A DNA stretch of 16,927 nt from Acidobacteriaceae bacterium (GCA_031296355.1 JARLFX010000060.1:1-16927); one strand, 5' to 3'. Shown: positions 1 through 8,103, counted from the first letter of the stretch. The notes: generated from the sequence alone by a model not told the origin. Translations and numbers: made by a program.

Positions 1-1257
1 ATGATCGCTGAAATTATCGCCGCCGGTTCCGAGATGCTCACCCCGCATCGCCAGGACACCAACTCCCTCTACCTCACCGAACGCCTCAACGCGCTCGGCG
101 TTGCCGTCGCCTTCAAGACCATCGTCGGCGACAACCTGCAGCACCTCAGCGATGCTGCGCGCATCGCGCTGCACCGGGCAGACATCATCATCTTTTCCGG
201 CGGCCTCGGCCCCACGGAAGACGACCTCACCCGCGAGGCCGTCGCCGCGGCCCTCTGCATCGGCCTCAGCCGCAACCCTGAGATCCTGACCGCGATGTAC
301 AAGCGCTTCGCCGCGCGCCGCGTGCAGATGCCCGCGAACAACGCCAAGCAGGCTGACGTGCTCGACGGCGCAGACGTGCTCCCGAACGTGAACGGCAGCG
401 CCCCCGGCCAATGGATCGACACCGTCGTCGACGGCCATCGCAAGCTCGTCATCCTTCTCCCCGGCCCACCCAAAGAGCTCATGCCGCTCTTTACCGATGT
501 ATGCGAACCGCTGCTGGCCGCCACGCTGCCCGAGCGCCACTTCGCCAAACGCCTGCTCCGCATCGCGCTCATGCCGGAGTCCAAAGTCGACGCCATCGCC
601 GCGCCCATCTACCAGACCTACACTGACGTCGAGAGCACCATCCTCTCCTCCGCCGCGGAGATTCAACTCCACTTCCTCTGCGCCAAGCCCACCCTCGGCG
701 AAGCGCAGCAGCGCGTCGATGAGCTCACATCGAAGGTCGAAGACGCGCTGGACGAAGCCGTCTTCTCGTCGCAGGGCGAGTCGCTGGAAGAGATCATCCT
801 CCTCCGCCTGCAGATGCGCGGCCTCACCCTCGCTACCGCCGAAAGCATCACCGGCGGCATGGTCGCCAGCCGCCTGACCAGCGTCGCCGGCTCCTCTGCC
901 ACCTACATTGGCGGCGCAATTACCTATTCAGCGCAGCTCAAAGAAAAATTCGCCGGAGTATCCAGCGAAATCCTCAAACAGCATGGCACCGTCAGCGACC
1001 AGACCGCGCGCGCCCTTGCCGAAGGCATCCGCAAAGAGACCGGCGCCAGCATCGGCCTCTCCGTCACGGGTGTCGCCGGCCCCGGCCCGCTGATGGATAC
1101 GGACGGCGCAGAAAAGCCCTGCGGCCTCGTCTTTGTAGCCGTCAGCGACGGCGTCAGCACGGAGAGCCTGGAGAAGACCTTCACCGGCGACCGCGACCGC
1201 ATCCGCACCTTCGCCGCCCAGCAGGCCCTCGACCTCCTCCGCCACAAACTCATCTAG
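1..1257 (+). CDS. cinA: CinA-family protein (NMN amidohydrolase, two-domain)
   Basis: Two-domain CinA of 418 residues, full family length. The N-terminal molybdopterin-binding-like (COG1058) domain shows GSEML near residue 9, DTNSLYL at about 19-25 and the signature GGLGPTEDDLT at 67-77. The C-terminal PncC-type amidase domain begins near residue 270, with AESITGG at 280-286 and GVAGPGP at 357-363. In this family the PncC domain converts nicotinamide mononucleotide to nicotinate mononucleotide plus ammonia, recycling NAD by-products, and the N-terminal domain is linked to pyrophosphatase activity on ADP-ribose-like nucleotides. It is a cytoplasmic enzyme. The ATG is the first base of the window, so the ribosome-binding site cannot be seen and a slightly earlier start is possible, although the N-terminus aligns well with CinA proteins as it stands. 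It heads a plus-strand run of housekeeping genes, with 131 bp to plsY. Confidence 0.93.
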   Translation: MIAEIIAAGSEMLTPHRQDTNSLYLTERLNALGVAVAFKTIVGDNLQHLSDAARIALHRADIIIFSGGLGPTEDDLTREAVAAALCIGLSRNPEILTAMYKRFAARRVQMPANNAKQADVLDGADVLPNVNGSAPGQWIDTVVDGHRKLVILLPGPPKELMPLFTDVCEPLLAATLPERHFAKRLLRIALMPESKVDAIAAPIYQTYTDVESTILSSAAEIQLHFLCAKPTLGEAQQRVDELTSKVEDALDEAVFSSQGESLEEIILLRLQMRGLTLATAESITGGMVASRLTSVAGSSATYIGGAITYSAQLKEKFAGVSSEILKQHGTVSDQTARALAEGIRKETGASIGLSVTGVAGPGPLMDTDGAEKPCGLVFVAVSDGVSTESLEKTFTGDRDRIRTFAAQQALDLLRHKLI

Positions 1258-1278
1258 GCAAACACTCCATTATTGTTT

Positions 1279-1313
1279 GTCATCCTGAGCGTAAGCGAAG
1301 GACCTGCTTCTGT
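1279..1313 (+). repeat. Dispersed intergenic repeat, copy 1
   Basis: Begins GTCATCCTGAGCG and ends CCTGCTTCTGT. It matches copies at 5901-5932 and 12973-13005 over about 33 bases with a few substitutions and small indels. It lies 21 bp after the cinA stop and reads in the same direction as cinA. The inner part can form a short GAAG/CTTC hairpin. Similar GTCATTCTGAGCG-type elements are, from memory, common between genes in Acidobacteriota and other phyla; this was not checked. Confidence 0.75.
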
Positions 1314-1388
1314 ACTTGTCTTCAGCATCTTCTCCGCAGCCGCGCTTTCCCCCCATATGCGCTGCACGATACACTCGGATACGACCTC

Positions 1389-2030
1389 ATGCCCACTTAC
1401 GTCACAGCACTTTCCATCGCGTACCTGCTCGGCTCCATTCCCTTCGGCTACCTGCTGGTGCGCACCTTCCGCAAAGAAGACATCCGCGCCGTCGGCAGCG
1501 GCAACATCGGCGCAACCAATGTAGCCCGCTCCGGGTCAACCGGCCTCGGCATCGCCACTCTCGTGCTTGACCTGGGCAAAGGCTATGCCGCCGTCGCCAT
1601 CACCCACTATCTCGCCCTGCATTGCACCCGTAGCTGCTGCAGCAGCCCCTTCCAGCTCATGGCTATCGCCGCAGCCGTCGCCGTGGCCGCACACGTCTAT
1701 CCCATCTGGCTCGGCTTCAAGGGCGGTAAAGGCGTGGCCACCGCCTTCGGCGTCTTCCTCGCGCTGGAACCCTACGCCGCCCTCTCGCTGCTCGGCGTCT
1801 TCGCTGTGGTCTTCGCCATCACACGCTTTGTCTCTCTGGCGTCTATCCTCGGTGCAGCGGCGTTCTTTTACTTCGGCCCCCTCTTCGCACCGGGCCGTCT
1901 CTCGCACACCAGCATGGCAGCGCTCTTCTTCATCCCTGCGCTGGTCATCGCCAAGCATCACCAGAACATTCGCCGCCTGCTAAGCGGCACCGAACCCAAA
2001 TTTGGAAGATCGAAGAAGGTGACAGCATGA
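1389..2030 (+). CDS. plsY: Glycerol-3-phosphate acyltransferase PlsY
   Basis: Integral membrane acyltransferase that moves the acyl group from acyl-phosphate to glycerol-3-phosphate to give lysophosphatidate, the first step of bacterial phospholipid synthesis. The 213 residues match the family length. Signatures are SIPFGYL at 16-22, GSGNIGATN at 36-44, GFKGGKGVAT at 109-118 and HHQNIRRLLSGTE at 190-202, with about five hydrophobic segments between them. The usual Gly before HVYP/HxFP is Ala here (AHVYPIWL). A cysteine-rich loop (CTRSCC, about 79-84) sits between membrane segments. No clear SD precedes the ATG. The stop overlaps the gpsA start by 4 bp (ATGA), so the enzyme and the dehydrogenase that makes its substrate are probably translationally coupled. 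Confidence 0.93.
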   Translation: MPTYVTALSIAYLLGSIPFGYLLVRTFRKEDIRAVGSGNIGATNVARSGSTGLGIATLVLDLGKGYAAVAITHYLALHCTRSCCSSPFQLMAIAAAVAVAAHVYPIWLGFKGGKGVATAFGVFLALEPYAALSLLGVFAVVFAITRFVSLASILGAAAFFYFGPLFAPGRLSHTSMAALFFIPALVIAKHHQNIRRLLSGTEPKFGRSKKVTA

Positions 2031-3037
2031 GCACCCCCGTCACAACCGGCAACCGCATCGCAGTTCTCGGAGCAGGCGCCTGGGGCACTGCGCTCGCGCT
2101 CTCACTCGCTCAGCAGCAGGAGCTTACCCTCTGGTGCTACGCCGCGGCAGACGCTTCGCGCATGGCCACCACCCGCCGCAACGACGATTTCCTCCCCGGC
2201 TTCGAGCTGCCTGAATCCATCCACATCACCTCTGACCTCCAGGCCGCAGCCACGGCAGACATCCTGCTCTGCGTCGTACCCTCGCAGTTCATGCGCAGCA
2301 CCATGCAGGCGCTCCGACCCTTCCTCCGCGCCGACCACATCCTCGTCAGCGCCACCAAGGGCATTGAAGACCAGACCTACCTCCGCATGTCCGAAGTCAT
2401 GCAGCAGGTCCTCGGCACATCGCTCCACCTCGGCGTCCTCAGCGGCCCCTCCTTCGCCAAAGAAGTGGCCCAGCACATGCCCACGGCCATCACCATCGCC
2501 TCGGCAGACCCTGCGCTCGCCCAGCGCATCCAGCGCCTCTTCTCCAGCCCCTCGCTCCGCCTCTACACCAACGACGATGTTATCGGCGTCGAACTCGGCG
2601 GCTCACTGAAGAACGTCATCGCCCTCTCCGCCGGCGTCGTCGCCGGGCTCGGCCTCGGCTCCAACACCTCCGCCGCGCTCATCACCCGCGGCATCTCTGA
2701 GATCACCCGCCTCGCCATCACCTGCGGCGGACATCAGCAGACGCTCGCCGGTCTCTCCGGCGTCGGCGATCTCGTGCTCACCTGCAACGGCGCTCTCTCT
2801 CGCAACCGCGGCGTCGGCTTCGAGCTGGGCCGTGGCCGCAAGCTCCCTGAGATCCTCGAAGGCCTCCACGGCCAGGTCGCCGAAGGCGTCGGGTCCACCA
2901 CGGCAGCCCTCGGCCTCGCACGCCGGTATAACGTCGAAATGCCCATCACCGAGCAGATGGAGGCTATCCTTCACCACGGAAAGTCACCCAAGGAAGCCAT
3001 CCGCGAGCTGATGAGCCGCCCCGGCCGCGACGAGTAG
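2027..3037 (+). CDS. gpsA: NAD(P)-dependent glycerol-3-phosphate dehydrogenase GpsA
   Basis: Cytoplasmic enzyme reducing dihydroxyacetone phosphate to sn-glycerol-3-phosphate, the substrate of PlsY encoded just upstream. The 336 residues are typical. The Rossmann motif VLGAGAWGTALA starts at about residue 13 (GAGAWG 15-20). Further signatures are SATKGIE near 109-115, LSGPSFAKEVA near 139-149, and ELGGSLKNVIAL with the catalytic-type lysine at 195, followed by NTSAALITRGISE and SGVGDLVLTC. The start is well supported: an AGAAGGTGA-type SD lies about 5 bases before the ATG inside the plsY 3' end, and the ATGA overlap suggests coupling. The last bases hold no terminator, and ftsY follows after 31 bp. 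Confidence 0.95.
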   Translation: MSTPVTTGNRIAVLGAGAWGTALALSLAQQQELTLWCYAAADASRMATTRRNDDFLPGFELPESIHITSDLQAAATADILLCVVPSQFMRSTMQALRPFLRADHILVSATKGIEDQTYLRMSEVMQQVLGTSLHLGVLSGPSFAKEVAQHMPTAITIASADPALAQRIQRLFSSPSLRLYTNDDVIGVELGGSLKNVIALSAGVVAGLGLGSNTSAALITRGISEITRLAITCGGHQQTLAGLSGVGDLVLTCNGALSRNRGVGFELGRGRKLPEILEGLHGQVAEGVGSTTAALGLARRYNVEMPITEQMEAILHHGKSPKEAIRELMSRPGRDE

Positions 3038-3054
3038 CCCAGCCCCGCCGCTCG

Positions 3055-3060
3055 TATACT
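3055..3060 (+). promoter_or_regulatory. -10-like TATACT directly before ftsY (possible leaderless start)
   Basis: TATACT ends 8 bases before the ftsY ATG at 3069, and no SD is visible in between. If used, transcription would begin at or one or two bases before the ATG. No convincing -35 box lies 16-18 bp upstream, so this is tentative. Confidence 0.3.
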
Positions 3061-3068
3061 GAATATCA

Positions 3069-4070
3069 ATGGCATTCTCTCTTTTTGGAAAGCGCACACC
3101 CGACCCAGCCAGCGAACCCGAGGCGGTTGAGCCGGACGATACAGCTGCGTCCGCGGAAGGCTCCTTCTTCGACCGCATGCGCCGCGCCGTCACCCGCACG
3201 CGAGAGACGCTCGGCGAGCGCATGGACTCCGTCCTCGCCTTCACCCGCACCGTGGACGAGTCAGACCTCGAAAGCCTCGAAGCCATCCTGCTCACCTCTG
3301 ACATCGGCACCGCCACCACCAACGAGATCATCGAAAGCCTTCGCCAGCGCGCCCTGCGCCAGAACATCGAAGGCGGCCACGAACTCAAGCAGATGCTGAA
3401 GGAAGAAATTAAGTCGATCCTCGACGGCGTCACCACGCCGCCCCCAGCCGTCACCGGCACTGAAGTCCTGATGATGGTCGGCGTGAACGGCACCGGCAAG
3501 ACCACCACCACCGGCAAACTCGCCGCCTACGTCACCGCCCAGGGCCGCAGCGTTCTGCTCTGCGCGGCAGACACTTTCCGCGCCGCCGCCATTGAGCAGC
3601 TCGAAGTCTGGGCCCAACGCAGCAACGTGGAGCTCATCAAGACCCGCCAGGGTGGCGACCCCTCCGCCGCGCTCTTTGACGCCCTGCAGGCCGCAAAATC
3701 ACGCCACATTGACCTGCTCATCGTCGATACCGCGGGCCGCCTGCACACTAAGACCAATCTCATGTCTGAGCTCGACAAGATGCGGCGCACCGCCGAAAAA
3801 GCCATCCCCGGGGCACCCCACCAGACCCTCCTCGTGATGGATGCCACCACTGGCCAGAACGGCCTACAGCAGGCGCGCCTCTTCACCCAGGCCGCCGCCG
3901 TCACCGGCATCGCCCTCACCAAGCTCGACGGCACCGCCAAGGGCGGCATCGTCATAGCCATCGCCCGCGAACTCGGCCTGCCTGTACGCTTTGTCGGCGT
4001 TGGTGAGAAAATGACCGACATTCTGCCCTTTGACAGTGCAGCGTTTGTAGATTCTCTGATCGACGGCTAG
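3069..4070 (+). CDS. ftsY: Signal recognition particle receptor FtsY
   Basis: SRP-type GTPase that docks ribosome-nascent-chain/SRP complexes at the membrane for SecYEG insertion. The 333 residues comprise a short acidic A region (about 10-30), an N domain (about 35-120) and the NG GTPase. GTPase motifs: G1 GVNGTGKT at 138-145, DTFRAAAIEQL at 168-178, G3 DTAGR at 220-224, G4 TKLDGTAKGG at 284-293, and GVGEKMTDI at 310-318. The DTFRAAAIEQL and GVGEKMTDI forms favour FtsY over Ffh, and no methionine-rich M domain follows. The start MAFSLFGKR resembles the amphipathic membrane-targeting start of short FtsY proteins. There is no SD, but a TATACT box lies 8 bp before the ATG. ribD begins 4 bases after the stop. 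Confidence 0.96.
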   Translation: MAFSLFGKRTPDPASEPEAVEPDDTAASAEGSFFDRMRRAVTRTRETLGERMDSVLAFTRTVDESDLESLEAILLTSDIGTATTNEIIESLRQRALRQNIEGGHELKQMLKEEIKSILDGVTTPPPAVTGTEVLMMVGVNGTGKTTTTGKLAAYVTAQGRSVLLCAADTFRAAAIEQLEVWAQRSNVELIKTRQGGDPSAALFDALQAAKSRHIDLLIVDTAGRLHTKTNLMSELDKMRRTAEKAIPGAPHQTLLVMDATTGQNGLQQARLFTQAAAVTGIALTKLDGTAKGGIVIAIARELGLPVRFVGVGEKMTDILPFDSAAFVDSLIDG

Positions 4071-4074
4071 AGCC

Positions 4075-5217
4075 TTGTCCACTGAAGACCAATCCGGCCT
4101 GGAACACATGCAGCGCGCCTTAGTGCTGGCCCGCGCTGCGGTGGGTATGGCCTCGCCCAACCCGACAGTCGGCTGCGTACTGGTGAAGCAGGGCAAAATC
4201 ATCGGTGAAGGCGCGCACTATTACAACGAAAAAGATCATGCCGAGATCGTCGCCCTCAAGCAGGCCGGCGCAGAGGCAACAGGCGCCACAGCCTACGTCA
4301 CGCTGGAGCCCTGCAGCCACTCCGGTCGCACCGGCCCCTGTGCCGACGCACTCATCGCCGCTGGCATTCAAGAAGTCGTTGTCGCCACCATGGATCCCAA
4401 CCCTCTCGTCAGCGGAAAAGGCATCGAGCGCCTGCGCGCCGCTGGCATTCAAGTCTCCATCGGCATGTGCGAAACGGAAGCACGCAAACTGAACGATGCC
4501 TTTGCCAAATTTATCCAGACGCAGCTTCCCTTCGTCACTCTGAAAGCCGCACTCTCTATCGAAGGCCGCCTTGCACCGCCGTCCGCCGTCCGCACAGAGC
4601 GCCAGCCGCACTGGCTCACCGGCCCCGCCGCCCGCGCGCATGTGCAGCGCCTTCGACACGCATCCGACGCCGTTCTGACCGGTGTCGGCACTGTTCTCGC
4701 AGATGACCCGGCGCTCACCGACCGCACCGGGCTCCCCCGCCGCCGTCCGCTACTGCGTGTGGCGCTGGATTCCACCCTCGCCACACCGCTGGACTCTCGA
4801 CTGGTGAAGACCGCCGACGATGACGTGCTGCTCCTGTGCTCGCAGAATGCAGACTCCAACCGCGAAGAAGCTCTCACCCTGCGCAACGTGCAGGTCGCGC
4901 GCATGCCCACCGTCAACCCTGGCTGCCTCGACATCGCCGCCGCTCTCGCGCACCTCGGCCAACGCGGCATCCTCAGCGTCCTCGCCGAAGCTGGTTCGCG
5001 CGTCAACGGCAGTCTGATACGCGGCCGCCACGTCGACCGGGCCATCCTGTTCTACGCGCCCACCGAGCTTGGCGAAGATGCGCTGCCCTTTGCCGAAGGC
5101 ATCACGTCTCCTTACCTCTTCGAGGAAAACCTCCAGCACTTGACCCGCCGAACCTTTGGTGACGACGCCTGCGTCAGCGGCTACCTCCGCGATCCCTGGC
5201 GGGAAATTTCGCGCTGA
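4075..5217 (+). CDS. ribD: Bifunctional riboflavin biosynthesis deaminase/reductase RibD
   Basis: Bifunctional enzyme for the second and third steps from GTP to riboflavin: deamination of the diaminopyrimidine phosphoribosyl intermediate, then NADPH-dependent reduction of the ribose. The N-terminal deaminase domain (about 10-150) carries the zinc site HAE at 55-57 and PC(x8)C with Cys80 and Cys89 in LEPCSHSGRTGPC, plus SPNPTVGCVLV. The reductase domain follows (about 152-380), with WLTGPAARAHV near 180-190 and GVGTVLADDPALT near 203-215. Its 380 residues are normal for the fused form. The start is TTG at 4075; an in-frame stop at 4057 excludes anything earlier. The next ATG, at 4108, would trim the first 11 residues, which align with other RibD proteins, so TTG is preferred but not certain. 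The short ftsY-ribD gap suggests co-transcription. Confidence 0.93.
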   Translation: MSTEDQSGLEHMQRALVLARAAVGMASPNPTVGCVLVKQGKIIGEGAHYYNEKDHAEIVALKQAGAEATGATAYVTLEPCSHSGRTGPCADALIAAGIQEVVVATMDPNPLVSGKGIERLRAAGIQVSIGMCETEARKLNDAFAKFIQTQLPFVTLKAALSIEGRLAPPSAVRTERQPHWLTGPAARAHVQRLRHASDAVLTGVGTVLADDPALTDRTGLPRRRPLLRVALDSTLATPLDSRLVKTADDDVLLLCSQNADSNREEALTLRNVQVARMPTVNPGCLDIAAALAHLGQRGILSVLAEAGSRVNGSLIRGRHVDRAILFYAPTELGEDALPFAEGITSPYLFEENLQHLTRRTFGDDACVSGYLRDPWREISR

Positions 5218-5223
5218 TACTGC

Positions 5224-5229
5224 TAGGCT
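5224..5229 (+). promoter_or_regulatory. -10-like TAGGCT (extended TGC) before ribE
   Basis: TGCTAGGCT ends 6 bases before the ribE ATG at 5236, which has no SD. A second -10-like GATACT lies at 5216-5221. Either would give a leaderless or nearly leaderless ribE message. No clear -35 is visible, so confidence is low. Confidence 0.25.
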
Positions 5230-5235
5230 TAAAAC

Positions 5236-5892
5236 ATGTTTACCGGCATTGTTGAAAACACCGGCACCGTCCTTGCGGTCACTCCCACAGGCGGCGCCAC
5301 GCGCCTCACCATCGCAGCCCCCACGCTCGCGCACAAGCTCACCATCGGCGAAAGCATGGCCGTCTGCGGCGTCTGCCTCACCGCGGTCGATCTACAGGGC
5401 GACAACTTCTTCGCCGACCTTGCCGGCGAGACCATCGCTCGCACCACGCTCGCTGCGCTCCGGCCCGGCTCCATCGTCAATCTCGAACGCCCCACGCTCG
5501 CCGGAACTCCCCTCGGCGGCCACATCGTGCAGGGCCACGTGGATGGCGTCGGTACCCTGCTCGCCGTCGAGCCCCTCAGCGCCGACCTGGCCACCACCGA
5601 CTGGCGTCTGCGCCTGCGCATCCCGCAGGAGATCACCCGCTACGTCGCCCCGCAGGGCTCCATCGCCATCGAAGGCATGAGCCTCACCGTCGCCGCCATC
5701 CAGGGCGACGTGGTCGAAGTCGCCATCATCCCCCACACCTACACAGCCACTAACCTGCACGCCCTCAAGCCCGGCGACGGCCTCAACATCGAAGTCGACA
5801 TGCTCGCCAAGTACGCCGAGAAGCTCTTCATCGAACGCAAGCAGGGCGAAGCCAGACTGACACTCGCAGAGTTCATCGCTAAAGGCTATTAA
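5236..5892 (+). CDS. ribE: Riboflavin synthase alpha subunit
   Basis: Catalyses dismutation of two 6,7-dimethyl-8-ribityllumazine molecules to riboflavin, the last step of the pathway that ribD upstream feeds. The 218 residues contain the two lumazine-binding (Lum_binding) repeats: MFTGIVENTG at 1-10 with GVCLTAVDL in repeat 1, then GHIVQGHVDGVG at the start of repeat 2 and IEGMSLTVA within it, ending in DMLAKYAEKLF. The MFTGIVE start fixes the initiation codon firmly. The symbol follows the E. coli-style ribE/ribC usage, which varies between species. The gap from ribD is 18 bp. The gene is followed by a dispersed repeat copy and a strong hairpin terminator. The lumazine synthase and ribBA partners are not in this window. 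Confidence 0.95.
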   Translation: MFTGIVENTGTVLAVTPTGGATRLTIAAPTLAHKLTIGESMAVCGVCLTAVDLQGDNFFADLAGETIARTTLAALRPGSIVNLERPTLAGTPLGGHIVQGHVDGVGTLLAVEPLSADLATTDWRLRLRIPQEITRYVAPQGSIAIEGMSLTVAAIQGDVVEVAIIPHTYTATNLHALKPGDGLNIEVDMLAKYAEKLFIERKQGEARLTLAEFIAKGY

Positions 5893-5900
5893 TTTGATTT

Positions 5901-5932
5901 GTCATTCTGAGCGCAGAAAAGAATCTGCTTCT
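5901..5932 (+). repeat. Dispersed intergenic repeat, copy 2
   Basis: Begins GTCATTCTGAGCGCAG and continues to GAATCTGCTTCTC. This is the most diverged copy, with GAAAAG in place of GCGAAG. It lies 8 bp after the ribE stop, in the same orientation as ribE, within the convergent ribE/rho junction. Confidence 0.75.
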
Positions 5933-5963
5933 CGCCCGCACCAGCACAATTCCCCCACGACAA

Positions 5964-5992
5964 AAAAGCCCCGGATAATCTCCGGGGCTTTT
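5964..5992. terminator. Bidirectional intrinsic terminator between ribE and rho
   Basis: Perfect 12-bp inverted repeat: AAAAGCCCCGGA at 5964-5975 and TCCGGGGCTTTT at 5981-5992, with a 5-base loop. Six A bases (5962-5967) on the left give a six-U tail for the minus-strand rho transcript, and TTTTGCTTTT on the right serves ribE. It sits between two convergent genes, as expected for a shared terminator. Confidence 0.93.
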
Positions 5993-6024
5993 GCTTTTGC
6001 GACGAAGTCGCGATCTGCACAGAA

Positions 6025-7275
6025 CTACAGCGAGCTCATATTGTGCAGGAATTCCTGGTTATTCCGGGTCTTCCCCAGCTTGTCCGTCAGCAATTCCATC
6101 GCTTCAACCGGCGAGAGCGGATTCAGCACCTTGCGTAGAATCCACGTCCGCTGCAAATCTTCCTTCGGGATCAGCAACTCTTCCTTACGCGTACCGCTGC
6201 GCTGGATATCGATTGCCGGGAAGACGCGCTTGTCGACCAGCTTGCGATCCAGGATGATTTCCATGTTGCCCGTGCCCTTGAACTCTTCGAAGATGACTTC
6301 GTCCATGCGCGAGCCGGTATCGACGAGTGCCGTTGCGCAGATCGTGAGCGAACCGCCCTCTTCAATATTTCGCGCCGCGCCGAAGAAGCGCTTCGGGCGC
6401 TGCAGCGCATTGGAATCCACGCCGCCAGAAAGCACCTTGCCCGAAGGCGGCACAATCGTGTTGTAGGCGCGCGCCAGGCGCGTGATCGAATCCAGCAGGA
6501 TCACCACGTCACGCTTGTGTTCCACCAGCCGCTTGGCCTTCTCGATCACCATCTCGGCAACCTGTACGTGGCGCGCCGCCGGCTCATCAAACGTCGAGCT
6601 GATGACCTCGCCCTTCACCGAACGCTGCATGTCCGTCACTTCTTCCGGGCGCTCGTCGATCAGCAACACGATCAGGACCACCTCCGGATGATTGGTCGTA
6701 ATCGAGTTCGCAATCGACTGCAGCAGTACCGTCTTACCGGTACGCGGCGGAGCTACGATCAGCCCGCGCTGTCCCTTGCCGATGGGAGTCAAAAGGTCCA
6801 TCACACGGCCGCTCAGGGCCTCGCGCGTGGTCTCCAGTTTGATCCGGTCCTGCGGATACAGCGGCGTCAGGTTGTCGAACAGAATCTTGTTGCGCGTCTC
6901 TTCCGGCGACTCAAAGTTGATCGCCTCGATCTTCACCAGCGCAAAGTACTTCTCCCCCTCGTGCGGCGGCCGCACATTGCCGCTGATGGTGTCGCCCGTC
7001 TTCAGATCGAACTTGCGGATCTGCGACGGCGAAACATAAATATCGTCCGGGCCCGGCAGGTAGTTGTAGTCCGGCGAGCGCAGAAAGCCATAGCCATCCG
7101 GCAGAATCTCCAGCACGCCTTCGGCGAAGATGTGCCCTTCCTTCTCGCTCTGCGCCTGCAAAATCTTGAAGATCAGGTCCTGCTTGCGCAGTGCGCTCGT
7201 ACCCGGGATTTCAAGGGCGCGGGCCAGTTTGCCGAGTTCGGCGATGCTTTTTTCTTTTAATTCGGAGATTGTCAT
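6025..7275 (-). CDS. rho: Transcription termination factor Rho
   Basis: Hexameric RNA helicase/ATPase that ends transcription at C-rich unstructured RNA. The 416 residues are the compact family form, with no large insertion. Order: Rho-N helical domain (1-45, [18 protein letters not shown]), cold-shock-like RNA-binding domain (about 48-125, with DGYGFLR at 60-66 and [15 protein letters not shown] at 77-91), then the RecA-type ATPase with Walker A APPRTGKT at 175-182, Walker [15 protein letters not shown] and the Q/R-loop region [20 protein letters not shown]. The ATG is preceded by an AGGTG SD at a spacing of about 5 bases. It lies downstream of rpoZ in the same direction after a 241-bp gap, which probably holds its own promoter and a leader where autoregulation could act. 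Its 3' end has a hairpin (intrinsic) terminator. Confidence 0.97.
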   Translation of the reverse strand: MTISELKEKSIAELGKLARALEIPGTSALRKQDLIFKILQAQSEKEGHIFAEGVLEILPDGYGFLRSPDYNYLPGPDDIYVSPSQIRKFDLKTGDTISGNVRPPHEGEKYFALVKIEAINFESPEETRNKILFDNLTPLYPQDRIKLETTREALSGRVMDLLTPIGKGQRGLIVAPPRTGKTVLLQSIANSITTNHPEVVLIVLLIDERPEEVTDMQRSVKGEVISSTFDEPAARHVQVAEMVIEKAKRLVEHKRDVVILLDSITRLARAYNTIVPPSGKVLSGGVDSNALQRPKRFFGAARNIEEGGSLTICATALVDTGSRMDEVIFEEFKGTGNMEIILDRKLVDKRVFPAIDIQRSGTRKEELLIPKEDLQRTWILRKVLNPLSPVEAMELLTDKLGKTRNNQEFLHNMSSL

Positions 7276-7371
7276 TCTTCACCTGCTGGAAATTTTGTAT
7301 GGAAGGGAGTGCTGCTGTGTTGCGGAGTGGGATGCGATTGGATTTCGGGAAAGGAAGGTGGTGTGAGATGG

Positions 7372-7401
7372 AGTGTACTTCAGAAACTTTTGCGGATACA
7401 A
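7372..7401 (-). promoter_or_regulatory. Candidate rho promoter
   Basis: On the minus strand, TTGTAT (7396-7401) and TACACT (7372-7377) are separated by 18 bp, which would leave a leader of roughly 90 bases before the rho ATG. Both boxes match the consensus only partly. The rest of the 7276-7516 gap shows no convincing ORF or terminator. Confidence 0.35.
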
Positions 7402-7516
7402 CTGAAATCTTTCTTCCGCCACCCCAACCCATCGCGCCTGCTCGGTTTTTGATTCCGGCGGCTGCTGCATGGGTGTCCCGGGTATTATCCGGCGGGGCGA
7501 CAGGTGAGAACTGGAA

Positions 7517-7738
7517 CTAAGCTGCGCGACGCTGCGAAGTTGCTTCCACTCCGCTTGCCGATACTGCAGACACGCTCATCGGTACCGTGTCCTTAAAACG
7601 ATCCAGCACCTCGTTCGTCGTGTCCTGCAGACGAGTATTGGGCTTGTGCAGCTTGCGGGTTGCCTTGCTCGCCAGTTGACACAGCTCGTAGCGATTGTTT
7701 ACGTGGGTCAGTGCTCCGAAAATAAGATCGGATCTCAT
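7517..7738 (-). CDS. rpoZ: RNA polymerase omega subunit
   Basis: Small omega subunit that helps fold and assemble the beta-prime subunit of RNA polymerase. The 73-residue product carries NNRYELCQLASKATRKLH (about 14-31), which fits the omega pattern NR(F/Y)xLxxxAxxRxR, followed by KPNTRLQDTTNEVLDRF. This form is, from memory, typical of acidobacterial omega proteins. An in-frame TTG at 7744 is only 2 bases from the GGAGG (complement at 7747-7751), whereas the ATG at 7738 is 8 bases away, so the ATG is chosen. The tail after about residue 52 is Ala/Ser/Val-rich and poorly conserved. It lies between a 61-aa unknown gene upstream and rho downstream, all on the minus strand. The match rests on a short conserved core. 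Confidence 0.75.
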   Translation of the reverse strand: MRSDLIFGALTHVNNRYELCQLASKATRKLHKPNTRLQDTTNEVLDRFKDTVPMSVSAVSASGVEATSQRRAA

Positions 7739-7816
7739 ATTCAATTCCTCCAGTTCTCAGTTGGACAGTCGTCCTGTATCTTGCCACGCAATAAGGTCAG
7801 CGTTGGCTTCTTCTCT

Positions 7817-8002
7817 TCACTTCTCTTTGTGGAACACTTCGGTGGGGTGGAAGGCGGGGACGTCGATCCAGCGTACCGATTCAAAACCTTTGTTGCGTAT
7901 AACTTGTCCGTCTGGACCCAGCGTCGCGCGGGATTCTCTCCCCGTCAACCACTCTTCCATTAGACGCTGCGGAGCCACTTCGGATGCCAGTATTTTTGCC
8001 AT
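7817..8002 (-). CDS. Hypothetical small protein, 61 aa
   Basis: Not recognised. It is a soluble-looking 61-residue product starting MAKILASEVAPQRLMEEW, with TLGPDGQVIRNKGFESV in the middle and a C-terminus of VFHKEK. There is no membrane segment, signal peptide or cysteine. The ATG at 8002 follows an AGGGG SD by 4 bases. A good sigma70-like promoter lies 102 bp upstream (8104-8132) with nothing else to drive but this gene and rpoZ, 78 bp downstream. The frame stays open upstream to a TTG at 8077, but that extension looks like leader. Codon use is mixed but resembles its neighbours. It may be a lineage-specific partner of the transcription genes, or a chance ORF in a long rpoZ leader. Confidence 0.5.
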   Translation of the reverse strand: MAKILASEVAPQRLMEEWLTGRESRATLGPDGQVIRNKGFESVRWIDVPAFHPTEVFHKEK

Positions 8003-8006
8003 CGTC

Positions 8007-8026
8007 CCCTGCTGCCTTTCGCAGGG
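8007..8026 (-). promoter_or_regulatory. Leader hairpin covering the SD of the 61-aa gene
   Basis: In the minus-strand transcript, CCCTGC (8026-8021) can pair with GCAGGG (8012-8007) across an 8-base loop. The 3' arm contains the AGGGG that would be the SD for the ATG at 8002, so folding would hide it. The stem is only 6 bp but GC-rich. Function is inferred. Confidence 0.35.
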
Positions 8027-8103
8027 TAAAACTAGCTGGACCGGCTCATGTGCGGGACTGCTTATGCGGCATATCAAAAACTTTTGCCGTCACCGCACCA
8101 TCA

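Noticed and set aside
1258..1388. Possible small gene or riboswitch between cinA and plsY
   Set aside because: Short frames here lack SDs and family features; the only clear element is the dispersed repeat.
4020..4110. FMN riboswitch ahead of ribD
   Set aside because: ribD follows ftsY by 4 bp with no leader, so there is no room for an RFN element.
6517..7260. 247-codon plus-strand frame opposite rho
   Set aside because: Rho is unambiguous on the other strand; the product is low-complexity in Arg/Gln/His.
7279..7470. 63-codon minus-strand frame between rpoZ and rho
   Set aside because: No SD, no recognisable sequence, low-complexity Gln/Ser/His; it overlaps the likely rho promoter and leader.
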